A stretch of 64,000 bases of DNA from Prauserella isguenensis. GTDB taxonomy: Bacteria > Actinomycetota > Actinomycetes > Mycobacteriales > Pseudonocardiaceae. The stretch spans positions 1-64,000 of the forward strand of contig NZ_JACHWU010000005.1 of NCBI RefSeq assembly GCF_014191605.1. The letters are read 5' to 3'. A program made the translations under genes and the position numbers. The notes under the pieces are model-generated. The model saw only the letters and a list, made by a program, of their open reading frames with translations, was not told where the DNA came from and made no database searches. Positions 41,958 to 50,882 of the stretch are shown piece by piece. Each line of letters starts with the position of its first letter. Positions within the stretch are counted from its first letter, which is position 1.

Positions 41958-42913
41958 CACATCTGGGAGGCGCGGCGCAGCTCCGGGGCGAGGTTCTCCC
42001 GGCGGATGCGCTGGTCGATGTAGATCAGCGCGGCGACCAGCGACATGAACGGCGTGATGATCGTGCCGGTGACGACGTTGCCGATCTCCTGGATCACCAC
42101 GTCACCCCCACCGAGCGCCTCCCCCGGCGCGGGCGCGGCGAGCGAGAACGGCAGCCCGATGATCAGGCTGACTCCGATGCCGATGACCACGGCCACGAGC
42201 AGGAAGCCGAACACCCGCCACCATGCACCCTTGACCAGGGCGACCGACCGCTTGATCGCCGAACCGATCGTGCCGCGTTCGAGCACGAGTGCCGCCGTGG
42301 CCAGACTGAGGTAGACCCAGATCGCGATGACCGGCACGAGCGTCAGCAGCGCACCGAACACGCCCATCGTCGTGATCAGCAGGGCACCGAACACCCCGGC
42401 GACGACCGCCTGGGCCACCGTGACGACGACCGACAGACCGAGCACCGACAGCAGGCGCGGTTTGAGCTCGACCCACGCCTCTCCGAACGTGATCGGCTTG
42501 CCGAGCACGGCCCGGCCGACCACGGTCATGAGCAGACCCGTGAGCACGGCCTGCACCAGCAGCATCACTGCGAGCTGCACGCCGAACGCGGGCAGCATGT
42601 CACCCAGCATGTTCTCCAGCTGCTGCATCTGCCGTTCCGGCGACGCGGCCGGGTCGATCTGCGTCACGTCGGCGAGCATCGACCGCGTCACGAAGTACGA
42701 CACCACGGCGCTGATCACGGCGATGACGAACGACGTTCCAAACACGATGCCCGCGTACGACCGCATCGTGGTGAAGGCACCACCGATGACGTCACCGAGC
42801 CGCAACGGCTCCAGCGGGATCACCCCGGGCTGCCGCTCCTGGTCGGCACCACCCGAGGACGGGTAGCGCGGCAGCTCGGAGTCACCGTTCGACATGCCAC
42901 TCGAATCGCTCAT
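41957..42913 (-). CDS. polytopic membrane protein, GPDP-membrane-domain type (B)
   Basis: The 318-aa paralogue of gene A starts MSDSSGMSNGDSE and has GVIPLEPLRLGDVIGGAFTTMR, six helices (for example FGTSFVIAVISAVVSYFV and GFLLVAVVIGIGVSLIIGL) and the ending IYIDQRIRRENLAPEL. It has an extra extracytoplasmic loop (DPAASPERQMQQLENMLGD) that gene A lacks. CAGGAT lies seven bases before the ATG, the same promoter arrangement as gene A. The role is unknown; membrane-lipid or envelope function is a guess from the family name. Confidence 0.75.
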   Translation of the reverse strand: MSDSSGMSNGDSELPRYPSSGGADQERQPGVIPLEPLRLGDVIGGAFTTMRSYAGIVFGTSFVIAVISAVVSYFVTRSMLADVTQIDPAASPERQMQQLENMLGDMLPAFGVQLAVMLLVQAVLTGLLMTVVGRAVLGKPITFGEAWVELKPRLLSVLGLSVVVTVAQAVVAGVFGALLITTMGVFGALLTLVPVIAIWVYLSLATAALVLERGTIGSAIKRSVALVKGAWWRVFGFLLVAVVIGIGVSLIIGLPFSLAAPAPGEALGGGDVVIQEIGNVVTGTIITPFMSLVAALIYIDQRIRRENLAPELRRASQM

Positions 42914-43029
42914 AACGCCGATCCTGCCATCCCCGCTGGGCCGCGACCGTGCGACCGCACCGTGGCCGTCCCCAGCTTGACCTATGCTCTGCCGCGCACG
43001 AGCGATCATCACTGGGGGAGCCACGCCGC

Positions 43030-44424
43030 ATGACGCAACCACCGCCCGGCCCACCCGGCCCGCACGGCCCGTCCCACCACCAGGGGCCGCCCGGTCCACA
43101 CGGTCCCGGGCCGCAGAGTCCGGGCCCGCCCCAGCACGACCAGCCCCCACACAACCAGCCCCCACACAACGGTCCGCCCCACGGTCAGCCCCAGTACGGG
43201 CAACCACAACCCGGCCAGCCGCCGCAAGGCCGGCCCCCGCACGGTCACGCGCCGCACGGTCAGGCACCGTACGGACGACCCGAGTACAACCAGCCGCCGT
43301 ACGGGGCCGCCCACCAGGGGCCTTCCCACCACGGTCCTTCCCACCACGCCGCTGCCCACCACGCGGTTCCCCCTTACGGACCGCCCCCGTACGGACCGCC
43401 GCGCCGGCGGACGTCGAACGGCCCCGCGATCGCGGCTGCGCTCGGCGGGGTGGGTGCGCTGGCCGTGGTCGTCACCCTCGTCGCGACGCTGACCGGGGGA
43501 ACGGACACCTCGCAGCGGTACGCGCACCGCGGCGTGGACGTGCCGTCGCCGACGCCCACCGCCTCCGAGTCGACGACGACGTCCGAAACGACCACTGAGA
43601 CCACCTCGCCGTCGAGCGAGACCGAGCCGAGCACGTCCGGCAGCATCGTGACGTTCACCGAGGAATCCGGCGGCGGCGATGCGCCCGCGGGCCCTCGGAA
43701 GGTCTACGAGCTCGGCCGGCACCCGCTGTTCCAGAACACAGACGGTGGTCTCAGGGCGAACGCGTGCCCGCTGCCCGCGTGGCGGGACACCGAGGCGGCC
43801 GCGAAGACGTACCTGACCGCGGCGAACGAATGCCTGAACACCACCTGGGGCGACCTGCTGGGGGCCTACAACCTCCCGTTCGAACGGCCGACGCTGCATT
43901 TCCCGAGCGGCACGTCCTACAGCACGCCGTGCGGCAGGCAGCAGGTCGACATCACCCAGGCGGCACTGTACTGCCGGGGCAACCTGTACATGCCGATCGC
44001 CGGATTACAGTTCGACCGGCGGCCGAACCAGCCCGGCGTCCATCTGGCGCTGCTCGCCCACGAGTACGGCCACCACGTCCAGGAGCTCTCCGGGATGTCC
44101 CAGGCCGCCTGGCAGCAGATCGACGAGGCGGGCGGGCTCGGCACGGCCGAGGGCGCCGCGATGTCGCGCAGGCTGGAACTGCAGGCCCAGTGCTTCTCGG
44201 GCATGTTCATGGGCTCACACACCGGGCGCAGCGGCCCGAACGGCGTCACCCAGACCATGCTCAACAACGCCTGGAACGACCAGCAGACCCGCGGCGACGA
44301 CACGTCCGGCACCGACGATCACGGCTCCAACGCCAACTACGCGGCCTGGTGGCAGCAGGGCAGCCGGGACAACCGCCTTCACCAGTGCAACACCTGGCTC
44401 GCCGACGCCGGTTCGGTGTCCTGA
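43030..44424 (+). CDS. membrane-anchored zinc metallopeptidase with Pro/His/Gly repeat head
   Basis: The 464-aa protein begins with a cytoplasmic stretch of about 130 residues built of Pro/Gly/His pentapeptides (such as QPPHN, APHGQ, PPYGP), then one helix ([21 protein letters not shown]), a Ser/Thr linker and an extracellular peptidase domain. The zinc motif is [13 protein letters not shown] (H344, E345, H348); [16 protein letters not shown] follows, as in neutral zinc metallopeptidases of the YpfJ type. Cysteines suggest disulfides. It is a paralogue of the next gene. ATG 43030 is the first possible start after a TATGCT -10-like element near 42982. Confidence 0.85.
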   Translation: MTQPPPGPPGPHGPSHHQGPPGPHGPGPQSPGPPQHDQPPHNQPPHNGPPHGQPQYGQPQPGQPPQGRPPHGHAPHGQAPYGRPEYNQPPYGAAHQGPSHHGPSHHAAAHHAVPPYGPPPYGPPRRRTSNGPAIAAALGGVGALAVVVTLVATLTGGTDTSQRYAHRGVDVPSPTPTASESTTTSETTTETTSPSSETEPSTSGSIVTFTEESGGGDAPAGPRKVYELGRHPLFQNTDGGLRANACPLPAWRDTEAAAKTYLTAANECLNTTWGDLLGAYNLPFERPTLHFPSGTSYSTPCGRQQVDITQAALYCRGNLYMPIAGLQFDRRPNQPGVHLALLAHEYGHHVQELSGMSQAAWQQIDEAGGLGTAEGAAMSRRLELQAQCFSGMFMGSHTGRSGPNGVTQTMLNNAWNDQQTRGDDTSGTDDHGSNANYAAWWQQGSRDNRLHQCNTWLADAGSVS

Positions 44425-44568
44425 CGATCCCGTTCGCTCCGCTCCGTCCGATTTCCGGGCGCTGTCGGCACCGGTCGCCGGGACGTCGCCGCCGCCGACA
44501 CTGCGGCTGCGCCTAGGGTGCCCGGCTATGGTGGTGACAGCGACCAGCGAGGCGGACGGGGCCGCGAC

Positions 44569-45540
44569 ATGACAGATCCCGAACCGGACGCACCGTCCGG
44601 CGAGGATTCCGGCGACACGCAGGACCCGGGCCGCCCGCGACGCGACGGCACCCGCTCCCGCGTGCCGGTCGTCATGTTCTCGCTGGTGGGTGTCGTGCTC
44701 GCCGCGCTGGCAAGCGTGCTGGCACTGGTTGCTTTCACCGGCGACGACGAGTCCCGCGGCGCGCCGGCGGGCGGGGGCAACGCGGGCTCGGCGCGCGCAA
44801 CGGAAACGGTGCCCGGCAACATCCGCGCCCTCGGCGACCGGCCACTGCTACAGGACCCCGACGCCGGACTGCAGGCCGTGACGTGCGCACTGCCCGAGTG
44901 GCGCAGCAACCCGGAAGCGGCGGAACGGTTCTTCACCACCGCCACCGACTGCCTCAACCGCGCGTGGGAGCCGTTCCTGCGCCGCTACGAACTGCCGTTC
45001 CGCGAACCGACGCTGCACTTTCCCGACGGCCCGTCGTTCCGCACGCCGTGCGGTGACATCCGCGTCGACGTGACGACCGCGGCCTACTACTGCAACGACA
45101 ACCTCTACGTGCCCTTCGACGGTCTGCAGACCGACTACTACGGCCAACAGGCGGGCATCTACCTCTCCGTGCTGGCCCACGAGTACGGCCACCATGTGCA
45201 GGAGGTCGCGGGGATCATGGACGGCGTGTGGGCGCAGATCAACGCGGCGGGCCAGCACAGCGAGGACGGACAGGACCTCTCCCGCAGGCGTGAACTGCAG
45301 GCCCAGTGCTTCTCCGGCATGTTCATGGGTTCTCACACCGGCCGCAGCGGCCCACAGGGCGTGACCCAGCAGATGTTCGACACCGCCTGGTACGACCAGG
45401 ACACCCGCGGCGACGACACGTCCGGCACCTCCGACCACGGCTCCAACGCCAACTACGCCGCCTGGTGGCGCGCCGGCGCGGAGTCGAACCGCATCGTCGA
45501 CTGCAACACCTTCTCCGCCCCCGCCTCGAAGGTCTCCTGA
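44569..45540 (+). CDS. membrane-anchored zinc metallopeptidase, second copy
   Basis: The 323-aa paralogue has a short acidic cytoplasmic head (no Pro/His repeats), one helix (VVMFSLVGVVLAALASVLALVAF) and the same peptidase domain ([15 protein letters not shown]204/E205/H208; [20 protein letters not shown]). TAGGGT at 44514-44519 implies a transcript start near 44527, so ATG 44569 is used and the in-frame GTG at 44518 (inside the -10) is rejected. The two copies differ mainly in the anchor region, suggesting different partners or placement. Confidence 0.85.
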   Translation: MTDPEPDAPSGEDSGDTQDPGRPRRDGTRSRVPVVMFSLVGVVLAALASVLALVAFTGDDESRGAPAGGGNAGSARATETVPGNIRALGDRPLLQDPDAGLQAVTCALPEWRSNPEAAERFFTTATDCLNRAWEPFLRRYELPFREPTLHFPDGPSFRTPCGDIRVDVTTAAYYCNDNLYVPFDGLQTDYYGQQAGIYLSVLAHEYGHHVQEVAGIMDGVWAQINAAGQHSEDGQDLSRRRELQAQCFSGMFMGSHTGRSGPQGVTQQMFDTAWYDQDTRGDDTSGTSDHGSNANYAAWWRAGAESNRIVDCNTFSAPASKVS

Positions 45541-45578
45541 CCGGCGAGCCTGATCTGGCGCGCAGGATTGCAGGGCGT

Positions 45579-45641
45579 GCAGGGCGCAGGGCGCAGGGCG
45601 CAGGGCGCAGGGCGCAGGGCGCAGGGCGCAGGGCGCAGGGC
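45579..45641. repeat. 7-bp tandem repeat, nine perfect copies of GCAGGGC
   Basis: Nine uninterrupted GCAGGGC units run from 45579 to 45641, with one more imperfectly spaced copy just before. The array lies in the 145-bp gap between two convergent genes. Period 7 is not a multiple of three, so it is not coding. Confidence 0.95.
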
Positions 45642-45685
45642 CGGAGCGTCAGGGCCGGGGCGGGGGCGCAGCCGACCGGCCGGAG

Positions 45686-46174
45686 TTAGGCCAACCGTCC
45701 CGCGGCGATCCCGGGCCGCGGACCACGAACAACGAGGAACGCGTACACGCCACCCGCCGCGCAACTCAGCACCAGCAGCGCCATGCCGAGCGGCCTGCCC
45801 AGTTCGCTCATGCCTGCGTCCGTGCTGGCGAGGTGCACCAACATGGGTTCACCACCGGTCTCGGCGGGCTCCTCGGGCACGGCGATGCGCACCGTCTCGT
45901 CCTTGTTGTGCCCGCAGCCGCTGAGTATGCCCTGCCTGGTGGCACCGTCGTCGCTGAACCGCACGGTCTCCCGGGCCTCCGGATCGGAGCACTCCGTGGG
46001 ATCGGTGACGGTGGCCTCGACGGTGCGGTGATCGGCGCCCGCGGCCGTGGCCAACAGCGACGGACCCGCCAGCCATGCCAGCGCCGTGATCAGGAGGCCG
46101 ACGACGACCGCCACCCCGGCCGACCGCCATCCGACCGTGATCGCCGGTCTGCCCGATTCCGCTTGTTGCCGCAC
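45686..46174 (-). CDS. two-helix membrane protein of unknown function
   Basis: The 162-aa product is not recognised. It has an N-terminal helix (SAGVAVVVGLLITALAWLAGPSLLAT), an extracytoplasmic domain of about 85 residues with two cysteines (PTECSDPEARETVRF and GILSGCGHNKDETV), and a C-terminal helix (PLGMALLVLSCAAGGVYAFLVV). The domain layout resembles DUF3592-type proteins. GTG 46174 is the chosen start. Two TCAC-N3-GTGA palindromes lie 58-81 bp upstream and may regulate it. Confidence 0.6.
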   Translation of the reverse strand: MRQQAESGRPAITVGWRSAGVAVVVGLLITALAWLAGPSLLATAAGADHRTVEATVTDPTECSDPEARETVRFSDDGATRQGILSGCGHNKDETVRIAVPEEPAETGGEPMLVHLASTDAGMSELGRPLGMALLVLSCAAGGVYAFLVVRGPRPGIAAGRLA

Positions 46175-46231
46175 GCGCCCAATCGTCGCAGATATCCCGG
46201 CACCGGCCCAGAAAAGCCGGGGCAGCCAACA

Positions 46232-46255
46232 TCACAACGTGACCTCACAGCGTGA
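46232..46255. promoter_or_regulatory. paired TCAC-N3-GTGA palindromes
   Basis: TCACAACGTGA (46232-46242) and TCACAGCGTGA (46245-46255) are near-identical palindromes spaced 13 bp centre to centre, in the 188-bp gap upstream of the two-helix membrane protein. They look like a tandem operator for a dimeric regulator. Confidence 0.45.
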
Positions 46256-46362
46256 CCACTCGCGGCTCGGCATGCGAACACCGGCCGCACGAGCGTGTGC
46301 GCAGGTCAGCGGCCTGTCGCGGGTGTCAAGCACCCACGTGCCCGTCCCTCCGGCGGCCCGGG

Positions 46363-47442
46363 TCAGCCGTCCTCGTCGTCGTCCGGTCGCGCTGTGTGAC
46401 GCACGTACAGCAGGCGGTCACCGGGTTCGAGGGCGTCGGCCTCGGGCGCATCCACCCGGTAGAGCTGCCCCGCCCGGACGAGGCCGAGGACGGTGTCCGG
46501 CAGATGTCGCGGTGAACCGCCCTCCTCTTTCGGGGTGACCGGCCGTTCGGCGATCGCCAGACCGGTCTCCGGGGTGAGCAGATCCTCGACCATGTCGACC
46601 ACCAGCGGCGTGCGCGTCGCCATGCCCAGCAGCCTGCCCGCCGTCTCGCTGGAGACCACGACCTGGTCGGCGCCCGACTGCTTCAGCAGGTGCACGTTCT
46701 CCGCCTCCCTGACCGAGGCCAGGATGCTCGCCTTCGGCGCCAGCTCCCGCGCGGTCAGCGTGACCAGCACCGCGGTGTCGTCCCGGTTCGGCGCGATGAC
46801 CACCGACCGAGCGCGTTGCACCCCGGCGACGCGGAGCACGTCGGCGCGGGTGGCGCTGCCGTGCACGGTGATCAGGCCGAGCGCGCTGGCCGCGTCGAGC
46901 GCCTGCTGATCGGTGTCGACGACCACGACCTGGTTCGCCTCGACGTCGTGTTCGGCCAGCAGGGCGTTGATCGCCGAGCGTCCCTTCGTGCCGAATCCGA
47001 CGACCACCACATGGTCCCGCACCTTGTTCCTCCACTTCTGGATCCGCAGCGCCTGGCGAGAACGCTCCGTCAGCACTTCCAGTGTGGTGCCGACCAGGAC
47101 GATCAGGAACGCCACCCGCAACGGGGTGATGACGACGATGTTGATCAGCCGCGCGGAATCGGTCACCGGCGCGATGTCGCCGTAGCCGGTCGTCGACAGC
47201 GACACGGTCGCGTAGTAGACCGCGTCGAGGAACGAGATGCCGTCGCCCTTGCTGTCGGTGTAGCCGTCGCGGCCGATGTACACGATGATCACGGCCGCGA
47301 ACAGGAACAACAGCGCGCCGACGATCCGCCGGATGATCGCGTTGAGCGGGCTGACCTTCGCGTCGGGCATCCGGATGACGCCGACCAGCGCATGGCCCGG
47401 TTGTTCGGACAGCGGCCGCTGCCGGAGCAGTCCCTTGATCAC
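46363..47442 (-). CDS. two-helix potassium channel with RCK (TrkA) domains
   Basis: The 359-aa protein has two membrane helices (VGALLFLFAAVIIVYI and LINIVVITPLRVAFLIVLV) around the selectivity filter TTGYGD (residues 84-89), then a cytoplasmic TrkA_N Rossmann domain (HVVVVGFGTKGRSAINALL) and a TrkA_C domain at the end. It is a ligand-gated K+ channel of the Rv3200c type. GTG 47442 is chosen because TAGGGT, overlapping the adnB stop codon (47451-47456), is eight bases upstream. It lies directly downstream of adnB as in M. tuberculosis. Confidence 0.93.
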   Translation of the reverse strand: MIKGLLRQRPLSEQPGHALVGVIRMPDAKVSPLNAIIRRIVGALLFLFAAVIIVYIGRDGYTDSKGDGISFLDAVYYATVSLSTTGYGDIAPVTDSARLINIVVITPLRVAFLIVLVGTTLEVLTERSRQALRIQKWRNKVRDHVVVVGFGTKGRSAINALLAEHDVEANQVVVVDTDQQALDAASALGLITVHGSATRADVLRVAGVQRARSVVIAPNRDDTAVLVTLTARELAPKASILASVREAENVHLLKQSGADQVVVSSETAGRLLGMATRTPLVVDMVEDLLTPETGLAIAERPVTPKEEGGSPRHLPDTVLGLVRAGQLYRVDAPEADALEPGDRLLYVRHTARPDDDEDG

Positions 47443-47453
47443 GCTGGGCAACC

Positions 47454-50400
47454 CTAGCCGCTCCCGTCCACCGATCGCAGCAACGCACGCAAACCGTCGG
47501 CGTCGCGCAGGTCCGCCGGGCGGACGGTGCGGTCGTGGCGCACGTAGTGGAACGCCGCGCGCACCTTCTCGAGCGGTGCGCCGGACAGGCCCGCCCACGC
47601 GAGACGGTAAGCCGCGAGCTGCACCGAGACGGCCTGCATCGCCGACTCGTCGGGCACCCCGCCGGTTTTCCAGTCGACGACGGTCCACCCGCCGTCGGGA
47701 TCGGCGAACACCGCATCCATGCGGCCCCGCACGGTCACGCCGTCGACGACGGTGGAGAACGGCACCTCGACGTCGTGCGGCGTGCGATGCGCCCACTCGC
47801 TGCGTTCGAACGCCTCACGCAGCGCGTCCAGCTCCTCGTCGGGCGCCTCGCCGGTGTCCGCGGCACCGGGCAGGTCGTCGAGGTCGAACAGCCGGTCGCC
47901 CGCGAACCGGCGTTCCAGCCACCCGTGGAACGCCGTACCGCGCCGCGCGTACGCGTTCGGCGGGAACGGCAACGGCCGCCGCAGCCGCCGCGCCAGTTCG
48001 TCCGGCCTGCCTGCGAGTTCCACGAGCTGGCTCACCGACAACTGCCCCGGTAGGGCGATGTCCTCCGTGCGCCCGGAGGCGCGTTCCCGTTCGGCCAGCA
48101 GCACGTCGGTGTCGACGGCCCAGCCCTCGGGATCCGTGTCCTCTGGATCGGCATCCTCGTGCGGCGGCTCGTCGGGAGGCTCGGCGGGGTCCGGGTATGG
48201 CTCGCCGAGCGGCAGCACGAGCTGGTCGTGCTCAGCCGCCGTGGCTGCCGACTCCGTCACCGCCGATACCGCCACCGCCGATTCCGTCACCGCCGATTCC
48301 GTCACCGGAGACGCCGGAGGGAGGGACGACCGGGCCGCCGCGGCCTCGGCGGGTTCGGCGTCCAGTGCGGCGATGGCCGCGAGCACCGCGTCGGCGCCCT
48401 CGGCCACGGCGGCCCTGCGCTCACCGAGCGGATCGGCCGGCCAGCTCACCGGCTCGGCGTTCTCGCCGGACAGCGGGTTCTCGTCGCCCTCGTCGGGTTC
48501 GTCGGCCCATGTGGTGATCGTGCCGACCGTCTCGTCGTCTGCGATCGTGTCCTTGACCTCGGAGAGGAACGTCGACGGGCCTTTCGGCGACGCGCCGGTC
48601 TCGCCCCACCAGTGGCCGGAGACGAGCAGGTGCTGTTCGCTCCGGGTCAGCGCGACGTAGCAGAGTCTGCGCTCCTCCTCGGCGTGCCGGTCGGCGAACG
48701 CGGCCTCATGCTCCTTGCAGGTGTCGAGGACTTCCTTGCGGTTCTCGTCGCCACGCAGCGGCAGGTCGGGCAGGTCCTGACTGTCACCACGCAGGGTCGC
48801 GGGCAGTTCGGTGACGGTCCGCAGCCACGACGACGACCGCCGGTCTCCCGGGAAGACGCCCTTCACCAGGTGCGGCACCGCCACGACCCGCCATTCGAGA
48901 CCCTTCGACGAGTGCACGGTGAGCACCTGCACGCGGTCGGCGGCGACCTCGACCTCGCCGGGCGGCAGGCCGTCCTCGGCGTGCTCGGCGGTGGCGAGGT
49001 AGTCCACGAACGACAGCAACGTGCCGGTGGGTGAGTTCTCCGCGTACTCGGTGACGACGTCGGCGAACGCGTCCAAGTGCGCCCGCCCCGCGCCACCTGG
49101 GCGGGACATCGCCTCGACGTCGAGCAACATCGTGCGTTCGACGTCGGCGACCAGTTCGGGCAGCGGCTGGTCGAGCCGCCTGCGCAGCGCCCCGAGTTCC
49201 TTGCTGAGCCGGGTGATGCGGGCATAGCCCGGCTCCGAGTAGCGCCCCGGGTCGCCGGGGTCGTCGAGCGCGTCGACCAGACCCGCCTCCTCGGCGCGTT
49301 CGGTGACGATGTCGTCGCCGTCGGCCGAAAGCTCGCCGGCCCTGCGCCACAGCGCGCCCAGGTCGGCCGCGGCGAGCCGCCAGCGCGCCCCGGTGAGCAG
49401 ACGCGCCGCGGCGGTGCCGGACAGCGGTTCGGCCAGCACCCGCAGGGTCGCGACGAGGTCGGCCACCTCGGGCTCGTCGAGCAGTCCGCCGAGTCCGACG
49501 ACCTCGACGGGCAGGCCGCGGGCGCGCAGGCGTTCGGCGATCGGCGCCATGTCGGCACGGCGGCGCACCAGCACGGCCGCGGTGGGCGGTGTGCCGGTCG
49601 CGTCCCGTTCGGCGTACCAGGTCCCCGCGAGTTCGTCGGCGAGCCACTCGCGTTCGGCCCGAACGTCCGGCAGCAGTCCACAGCGGACGTCCGCCGTCGG
49701 CGCGCCGTCACGGGCGCGGAGTCGTTGCACGCCGAGGCCACCCGCGCGCAACGGTTCGGCGACGGCGTTGGCGAGGGTCAGCACCTCGGGCGGGTTCCGG
49801 AAGCTGGTGAGCATGCCGTACTCGCGGGCGGGAAGGCCGCGTCCGGTCTCGCCGTCGGCGCGCGGGAAGTCGGTCGTGAACCGGGGCAGGTTCGCCGCGC
49901 TCGCACCGCGCCACCCGTAGATGGCCTGCGCCGGGTCGCCCACGGCCGTCACGGGCAGTGCCGCGGCGTCGGCACCGCCGAACAGCGACCGCAACAGCAC
50001 GCGCTGGGCGTGGCCGGTGTCCTGGTACTCGTCCAGCAGCACCGCGCCGTAGCGTTCACGTTCGGTGGCCACGACCTCCGGGTGCCCCTCCGCGAGCCGG
50101 GCCGCCAGTGACATCTGGTCGGCGAAGTCGAGCGCACCCTCGGCTCGTTTGCGCTGCTTGTAGGCGTCCACGAGCGGCAGCAGCGACAGTCGGAACCGTT
50201 GCGAGGTCAGGATCTTCTGCAGGTCGACGGGCATCGCCGCGCGCTGGCCCTTCGCCCGCGGCGCGTTCTCGATCAGCTCGCACAGCCGGCTGGTGTGTTC
50301 GCGGAGCCCGTCCGGGTCGACGAGGTGTTCCGCGAGTTCCCCCGTCAGCCCGAGCAGCTGCGCCGTGACGCTGGCGGGCACGAGATCGGTGTCGAGATCG

Positions 50401-50882
50401 TGGTCCCATGTGGACACCACGCGGTGCGCCAGCCGCCACGACGCCGTCTCCGACAACAATCGCGCGCCGGGCTGCACCGGCAACCGCAGGCCGTGCTCGC
50501 CGAGCAGCCGCCCGGCGTAGGCGTGGTACGTCAGAACCGTCGGTTCGCCCGCGACCACCGACGCGCGCCGCGTGCCGCCGGGATCGATGCGGTCGAGCAG
50601 GCCCGACCCCGCAAGGACGCGCAGCCGCGCACGCACCCGGTCGGCCAACTGCCGCGCGGCCTTCCGGGTGAAGGTCAGGCCCAGCACCCGTTCGGGCGTG
50701 ACGAGGCCGTTGGCGACCAGCCATACGACGCGCGCGGCCATCGTCTCCGTCTTGCCCGCGCCCGCACCGGCGACGACCAGCGACGGCTCCGGCGGCGCCG
50801 CGATCACCGCGGCCTGCTCGTCGGTCGGCGTGGGCAGGCCGAGGGCGTGGGCGACCTCGGCGGGGCTCACCAACTCCGTCAC
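47454..50882 (-). CDS. adnB: AdnB: UvrD-like helicase-nuclease subunit
   Basis: The 1142-aa protein is one half of the AdnAB motor-nuclease that resects double-strand breaks in actinobacteria. Walker A is VVAGAGAGKTETMAARV; helicase motifs LLDEYQDTGHAQ and VQVLTVHSSKGLEW are clear. The C-terminal RecB-type nuclease shows GRMDAVFADPDGGWTVVDWKTG and QLAAYRLAWAG. A four-unit pentapeptide tract (VTESA type) sits in an Ala/Glu-rich region between motor and nuclease. GTG 50882 overlaps the adnA stop codon by four bases (GTGA), so the two subunits are coupled. Confidence 0.93.
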   Translation of the reverse strand: MTELVSPAEVAHALGLPTPTDEQAAVIAAPPEPSLVVAGAGAGKTETMAARVVWLVANGLVTPERVLGLTFTRKAARQLADRVRARLRVLAGSGLLDRIDPGGTRRASVVAGEPTVLTYHAYAGRLLGEHGLRLPVQPGARLLSETASWRLAHRVVSTWDHDLDTDLVPASVTAQLLGLTGELAEHLVDPDGLREHTSRLCELIENAPRAKGQRAAMPVDLQKILTSQRFRLSLLPLVDAYKQRKRAEGALDFADQMSLAARLAEGHPEVVATERERYGAVLLDEYQDTGHAQRVLLRSLFGGADAAALPVTAVGDPAQAIYGWRGASAANLPRFTTDFPRADGETGRGLPAREYGMLTSFRNPPEVLTLANAVAEPLRAGGLGVQRLRARDGAPTADVRCGLLPDVRAEREWLADELAGTWYAERDATGTPPTAAVLVRRRADMAPIAERLRARGLPVEVVGLGGLLDEPEVADLVATLRVLAEPLSGTAAARLLTGARWRLAAADLGALWRRAGELSADGDDIVTERAEEAGLVDALDDPGDPGRYSEPGYARITRLSKELGALRRRLDQPLPELVADVERTMLLDVEAMSRPGGAGRAHLDAFADVVTEYAENSPTGTLLSFVDYLATAEHAEDGLPPGEVEVAADRVQVLTVHSSKGLEWRVVAVPHLVKGVFPGDRRSSSWLRTVTELPATLRGDSQDLPDLPLRGDENRKEVLDTCKEHEAAFADRHAEEERRLCYVALTRSEQHLLVSGHWWGETGASPKGPSTFLSEVKDTIADDETVGTITTWADEPDEGDENPLSGENAEPVSWPADPLGERRAAVAEGADAVLAAIAALDAEPAEAAAARSSLPPASPVTESAVTESAVAVSAVTESAATAAEHDQLVLPLGEPYPDPAEPPDEPPHEDADPEDTDPEGWAVDTDVLLAERERASGRTEDIALPGQLSVSQLVELAGRPDELARRLRRPLPFPPNAYARRGTAFHGWLERRFAGDRLFDLDDLPGAADTGEAPDEELDALREAFERSEWAHRTPHDVEVPFSTVVDGVTVRGRMDAVFADPDGGWTVVDWKTGGVPDESAMQAVSVQLAAYRLAWAGLSGAPLEKVRAAFHYVRHDRTVRPADLRDADGLRALLRSVDGSG
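48247..48306 (-). repeat. four 15-bp repeats inside adnB
   Basis: Four consecutive 15-bp units encode VTESA, VTESA, VAVSA and VTESA in frame, in the linker before the nuclease domain. Confidence 0.8.

Noticed and set aside
45579-45641. Coding repeat
   Set aside because: A 7-bp period shifts frame every unit and both flanking genes end before it.
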